A stretch of 64,000 nt of DNA, taken from assembly GCF_037975245.1 (NCBI RefSeq), contig NC_092573.1, positions 18,794,265 through 18,858,264 on the forward strand, written 5' to 3'. This DNA is from Apostichopus japonicus (lineage: Eukaryota; Echinodermata; Holothuroidea; Aspidochirotida; Stichopodidae). Below the pieces are notes generated by a model. The model saw only the letters and a list, made by a program, of their open reading frames with translations. It was not told where the DNA came from and searched no databases. Shown here in pieces: positions 60,389-64,000 of the stretch (positions are counted from its first letter, which is position 1; each line of letters begins with the position of its first letter). Position numbers and translations under genes: made by a program.

Positions 60389-63300
60389 CTAAAAATGAGA
60401 GAACATAGAATACAAAAAAAAAAAAAGTGAAAATATTTTTGAGTAATTTTTTTTTAAACAAAATAATAAAATATTACATTTTTAGTTTAATTTGGCTGAT
60501 CACCTCATTCTTGTGACATGATGTGACAAGTTCAATACAAAGCCAAACATCAGACTAATTGATTTGATACTGCCACCAACATGATATCTATCGTAGTTGT
60601 ATTTTGTGCATTTAGGACGAGAACATTTTTCCTTGAGTTATGTCATTATTGTAAGGACACAATCTTTTATGAAGGACCAATCAGGAGTGACTCATTTGAT
60701 ATGAGGGTGGATGGAAGAAAGAAGATATAAGTAAAATTCCACTGAAGCCATTACAATGCTGATCACAGTATTTTATCTCTTTAATGCACGAAAAATACTC
60801 TAAATATTTGTTTATGACAGTTGAGTGTAGTAACCTTGGCAGTTGATGTAGTCCTAGCAGGATATCTATATTCACAGAACAGATCATAGAAAAATTGTGT
60901 CAATTACCCAAAAGCAATATCTATGTATGTTTGTATGTGTGTGTTTGTATGTACGTATGTATGTTTTAAAACAAGCAATTGACTTCTACCAAACATACAA
61001 CCCCTAAAAACAATAACATCAATGTTGTAATCTGAACCAATACACTTGCTGTATTTTTCGTTGCATGCTGGAGTACATATATCCACTTCCTGAAGTGTTG
61101 TCAAGTGTTGGAATATGTCAGAAACAGAATAAGTGGAAAACGGTCTTCTGGCCACAAGCAACCCATATTATAATTTCACTTGATCTGATGAAGATTACAC
61201 AATGTTATGGCTTACCTTCAATTTGAACTCCATAGACATTAGCAGATTCCACTTGAGGATTTTCTAATAGAGAGAGTTCTACTTCAGTTGTAGCAACATT
61301 CTCTCCTTTCCATCTAAAACAAAAAGGCAAAATATCACAAGAGAGAAAACAAAGTTGGGAGACCATTTTGTGGTTATACTTACTAGTAATTATTCACTAA
61401 TGTACTTTACAACCCTTTGTAGACCTGGTTCTTGATAATGTCTATAGTCTAGCTGTAAGGTAGTTATTGTTTTTGTATCCAAAGATGAGAACTTAAATAA
61501 AATACTTCTTTAACAAGCAACCTTCTTTTGTATTTGGTTATCCTACTCCCTACCCTACCCGTACTTGAAAACCAAATACATTTTTGACACTCGTGTCAGT
61601 ATTAATGCAGTCTCATCATTGTGACCTACTTTTTCTCGCCCCTCACCTGCCTGGGTTTGCCAATGGATGTGGGTGCTACAGTACCCACATTAACACCCTA
61701 TGTGACCCTCAGGCATCATAAGCATGCCACCACTCCTCCTACAAGACAAACAATTTTTTTTTATACTTGTCTGGAAGTATCCATATAGCCCAGTTGGGGC
61801 AGCCTCCCTCATCTGCCAAATTGGATTATAAATCCAGCACTGAGGGTGCTTATTAATACTCTAATTAGTATTAACAAAGCAAGCAGAGTTTGATCATTGT
61901 TCTTAAACTTCACCTGAATGTGTTGCCTAGACGATCTTTGAAATAGACGTATCCATCCTCATCAATAAGCATCAAATCTCCCGTGTTGAAGTAAGCGTCT
62001 CCTTTTTGTAGGACGTCCCGGATAATCTTCTTCTCTGTGATCTGTTTATCACCTATGTAACCGTCCAGGGGCAGTTGATTACTAATCTTAGTCCCTAGTA
62101 GTCCAGCTTTACCTGTTGAGAGGGGTAAATTAAAGGTAACATCCTGTAACAATGCTAAACAAAAACACAACAGAGTCCCAGAATAATTGAATTTCCTTCA
62201 TTTTGAATCAAAATCACCAACAAGGGGAGGAGATAGCCAGTCAGGAACATACTCAATCAGGGTAGAAGGTGTCAGGAAGGACACAGCTGTCCCCTACCCC
62301 CATCTACTTCTAAATGCAAAATACACTTGTGTCATACAGTTGTTATCCAATATGTTACCATAAAGGCCCTTGTCTGAATCCCTCATGCAATTGGGACAGA
62401 CAAAAATACAATGGTATTAATTGTTTACATTGCACCAGCTGTTAAAGAATTATTTTCAAAGCATATTTGACATCGACGGAACATGTTACAACATACAACC
62501 TACATATCACTTCAGTGCATATTATGTATACTATTAAATCAATTATGAAAAGATAAATGAAAAGGTATCAAAAAATCTTATTAGCTATATTTAAGTGTCA
62601 AAGTAAGAGGGCCTGGCATTTCTATCCTAGCAGGATCTTCTTCAGAGGCTTCAGCATTCTCACATTCTCTTACACAGGCTCTTCAGTGGATAAACAGTTT
62701 GCTAACAGTTTTGTTTTATGCAGCTACATTTAAGAACTCAATCTCTCGACACTATAACACACAAGCCATCTGGGCCTCACTACATTTAAAAATAAATCTT
62801 ACAGCACTAGATAACACCAGGATGTTATCAAAGCACATTGACACCGACCTAGAAATATTGCATTATTACCAGCGAACCAATATTTCGGTGAGAAAGCAAA
62901 TGAATTTGTGTTTTACTCATAGGCGTAGGAGCCCAACTTGATTTGGGAGGGTGGGGGGGGCTGTAACGACTTGCCCGAAAAATATAACCAAAGTTTTTTC
63001 GCGCTCCGAGCGCATTCGACATGTTAACGTGCATATCATATAGGCATGCATCATTTATTACATTGCATGCCAATAACATACAATCATTTGCCGTGTTATT
63101 ACCCTTCCATATTGGTTAGAATTATTGGTGAAGTCGTTACAATAATAATATCAGTTTAACCATTGAAAAACACATTGCAAATTATTTTTCTTTCAGTACG
63201 TGCCCGAAAAATTCTCAGCATATTGCCCGAATTTTAACAAAAAGTTTTGGTTGGGGGGCTGCAGCCCCCCCAGCCCCCGCCTCCTACACCTATGGTTTTA

Positions 63301-64000
63301 CTGTTACCTCTTGGACATATAACACACAAGCCGTCTGGGCCTCGCTTTGGTTCTGCTGTTTCCATGTCACATTCTATAATTTGAAGGACCCGTAGAAGTT
63401 TCTGAGAGTAGGAAGGAAGAAAAGAAGGTGATATAATTTGGAAACCTCACTTGGAAAATAGTAACACTCATGAAATGGTTTATGAACACAAGATTAATTA
63501 ATGTCAATAAATTAACATTCTTGGTTAATCTTGATATGTTGAAAAGATTACATTTTTACGTAAAAGAAGAAGATAAAAATTGTAAAAACTATTGTTGACA
63601 CGGAAGAAAGAAACAGTTCTGTCTGCAAGGATTTGCAAAGATGTTATATTTAAAAATTGTTTCCTACACCCCAACATCCATTCTCATTGTTTGTAACAAA
63701 TAAAATTTGAAAATATCTCATTAAAGAGACTGTTTCTATAATAAACAAATTACTTTTTATTCAATTCCTTTACCCTCTAATACAAGCATAACCACCAGAT
63801 AATCAACTTAGACAAAATGATGCAAGATGTTATTTTCACCACAAGCAAGTATACACTGATCATTATGTAATAATGATGGTAATAATAATAATAATAATAA
63901 TGGAATAACAATAATAATAATTCCATGGAATACTTATGGAAACTTCACAGCTATTGTCAACGTACCTCTAAGAGTGGGGTATAACGACCCACAGTTCCCA
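60081..64000 (-). CDS. long-chain fatty acid transport protein / very-long-chain acyl-CoA synthetase (SLC27A2/6-like), 5' incomplete
   Basis: C-terminal part of an AMP-binding FATP. These membrane proteins activate long- or very-long-chain fatty acids to acyl-CoA at the ER, peroxisome or plasma membrane. Exons from the right: >64000-63966, 63401-63308, 62112-61914, 61313-61216 and 60388-60081. All are GT/AG, and phases (0,1,2,1) join cleanly to the stop TAA at 60081. Motifs: VGRYTPLLE, RGPDGLCVI, KKIIRDVLQKGDAYFNTGDL, DGYVYFKDRLGNTFRWKGEN (the AMP-binding GD/DR hinge and FATP RWKGENV signature), ATTEVE, GRAGMASL, GTYKHRKV and the C-terminal KEGFDP...DPLYYM. TEKK, GENVATTEV and TGTYKHRK resemble FATP2/FATP6 more than FATP1/4. 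The AMP-binding P-loop part lies beyond the right edge. A MITE sits in the intron 5 bases from the second exon's donor. Confidence 0.95.
61216..61313 (-). CDS. SLC27A-like exon with WKGENVATTEV
   Basis: 98 bases, acceptor TTTTAG, donor GAAG|GTAAGC. AG|A restores Arg, giving RWKGENVATTEVELSLL, the FATP signature motif, then SANVYGVQIEG. Confidence 0.93.
61914..62112 (-). CDS. SLC27A-like exon with the GD/DR hinge
   Basis: 199 bases, acceptor CAACAG, donor TTCAG|GTGAAG (phase 2). Encodes KAGLLGTKI, RDVLQKGDAYFNTGDL and GYVYFKDRLGNTF, the adenylate-forming hinge region. Confidence 0.93.
62750..62788 (-). pseudogene. decayed copy of part of an SLC27A exon inside the intron
   Basis: Plus-strand TATAACACACAAGCC(A)TCTGGGCCTC(A)CT matches the exon at 63316-63350 over about 29 bases with two G-to-A differences, and weaker similarity extends to the left. 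In the exon's frame it reads stop-stop-GPDGLCVIVSR with no donor, so it is not usable. Confidence 0.6.
62918..63294. mobile_element. hAT-type MITE in an SLC27A intron
   Basis: Ends CATAGGCGTAGGAGCC...CGCCTCCTACACCTATG with identical flanking octamers GTTTTACT (62910-62917 and 63295-63302). 377 bp, non-coding. Related over about 290 bp to the inner part of the 46761 element. Confidence 0.93.
63308..63401 (-). CDS. SLC27A-like exon with RGPDGLC
   Basis: 94 bases, acceptor CTCTCAG, donor AGAG|GTAACA (phase 1). Encodes KLLRVLQIIECDMETAEP then RGPDGLCVICPRG. Its donor is only 5 bases from the 8-bp target duplication of the MITE at 62918-63294. Confidence 0.9.
63878..63922. repeat. (AAT)n microsatellite
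   Basis: About fifteen AAT/ATA triplets with two interruptions, in the SLC27A intron. Confidence 0.95.
63966..64000 (-). CDS. SLC27A-like gene exon, cut by the right edge
   Basis: Visible codons encode GTVGRYTPLLE and end in GAG|GTACGT (phase 0). FATP2 has VGAVGR at the equivalent place. The exon continues past the window. Confidence 0.75.

Noticed and set aside
62699-62941. 80-codon plus-strand frame NTQAIWASLHL...
   Set aside because: Lies in an SLC27A intron, overlaps the decayed exon copy and MITE edge, and has no recognisable domain.

Overview
The window looks like nuclear DNA of a marine invertebrate, most probably an echinoderm and perhaps a holothurian (inference). It is AT-rich, with split genes, long introns, GT/AG splice signals, many poly-C/poly-G tracts and dense small DNA transposons. 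There are no bacterial operons, CRISPR arrays or rRNA genes.

Left half (1-35 kb): one long minus-strand gene with a 4.1-superfamily FERM domain. Seven coding exons run from an ATG at 34826 to a donor at 1452, and the splice phases agree at every junction. Introns of up to about 15 kb hold a 51-bp minisatellite that begins inside the last visible exon and repeats its splice donor, a frameshifted P2X7-C-terminal-like relic (15.3 kb), a 2.7-kb direct-repeat block (18.3-21.0 kb) and TTAA-flanked MITEs. The gene continues beyond the left edge.

Middle (36-41 kb): a transposon cluster. A 2.97-kb element with 24-bp inverted termini and a TA duplication carries a small two-exon gene unlike any transposase I recognise. 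Fourteen bases after it begins a decayed hAT transposon with a perfect 8-bp target duplication, and a younger hAT-type MITE sits inside that one.

Right half (44-64 kb): an intronless gene for a three-Ig-domain membrane receptor with an ITIM-like tail (+ strand). Next come two intronless GT10 alpha-1,3-fucosyltransferase paralogues (- strand), the second of which has lost the conserved donor-binding Tyr/Glu/Lys. Last are the final five coding exons of a long-chain fatty acid transport protein / very-long-chain acyl-CoA synthetase (SLC27A family, - strand), cut by the right edge. hAT-type MITEs with exact 8-bp duplications lie between and inside these genes, one of them five bases from a splice donor. 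The genes share no evident pathway. The two fucosyltransferases are the only pair related by descent.
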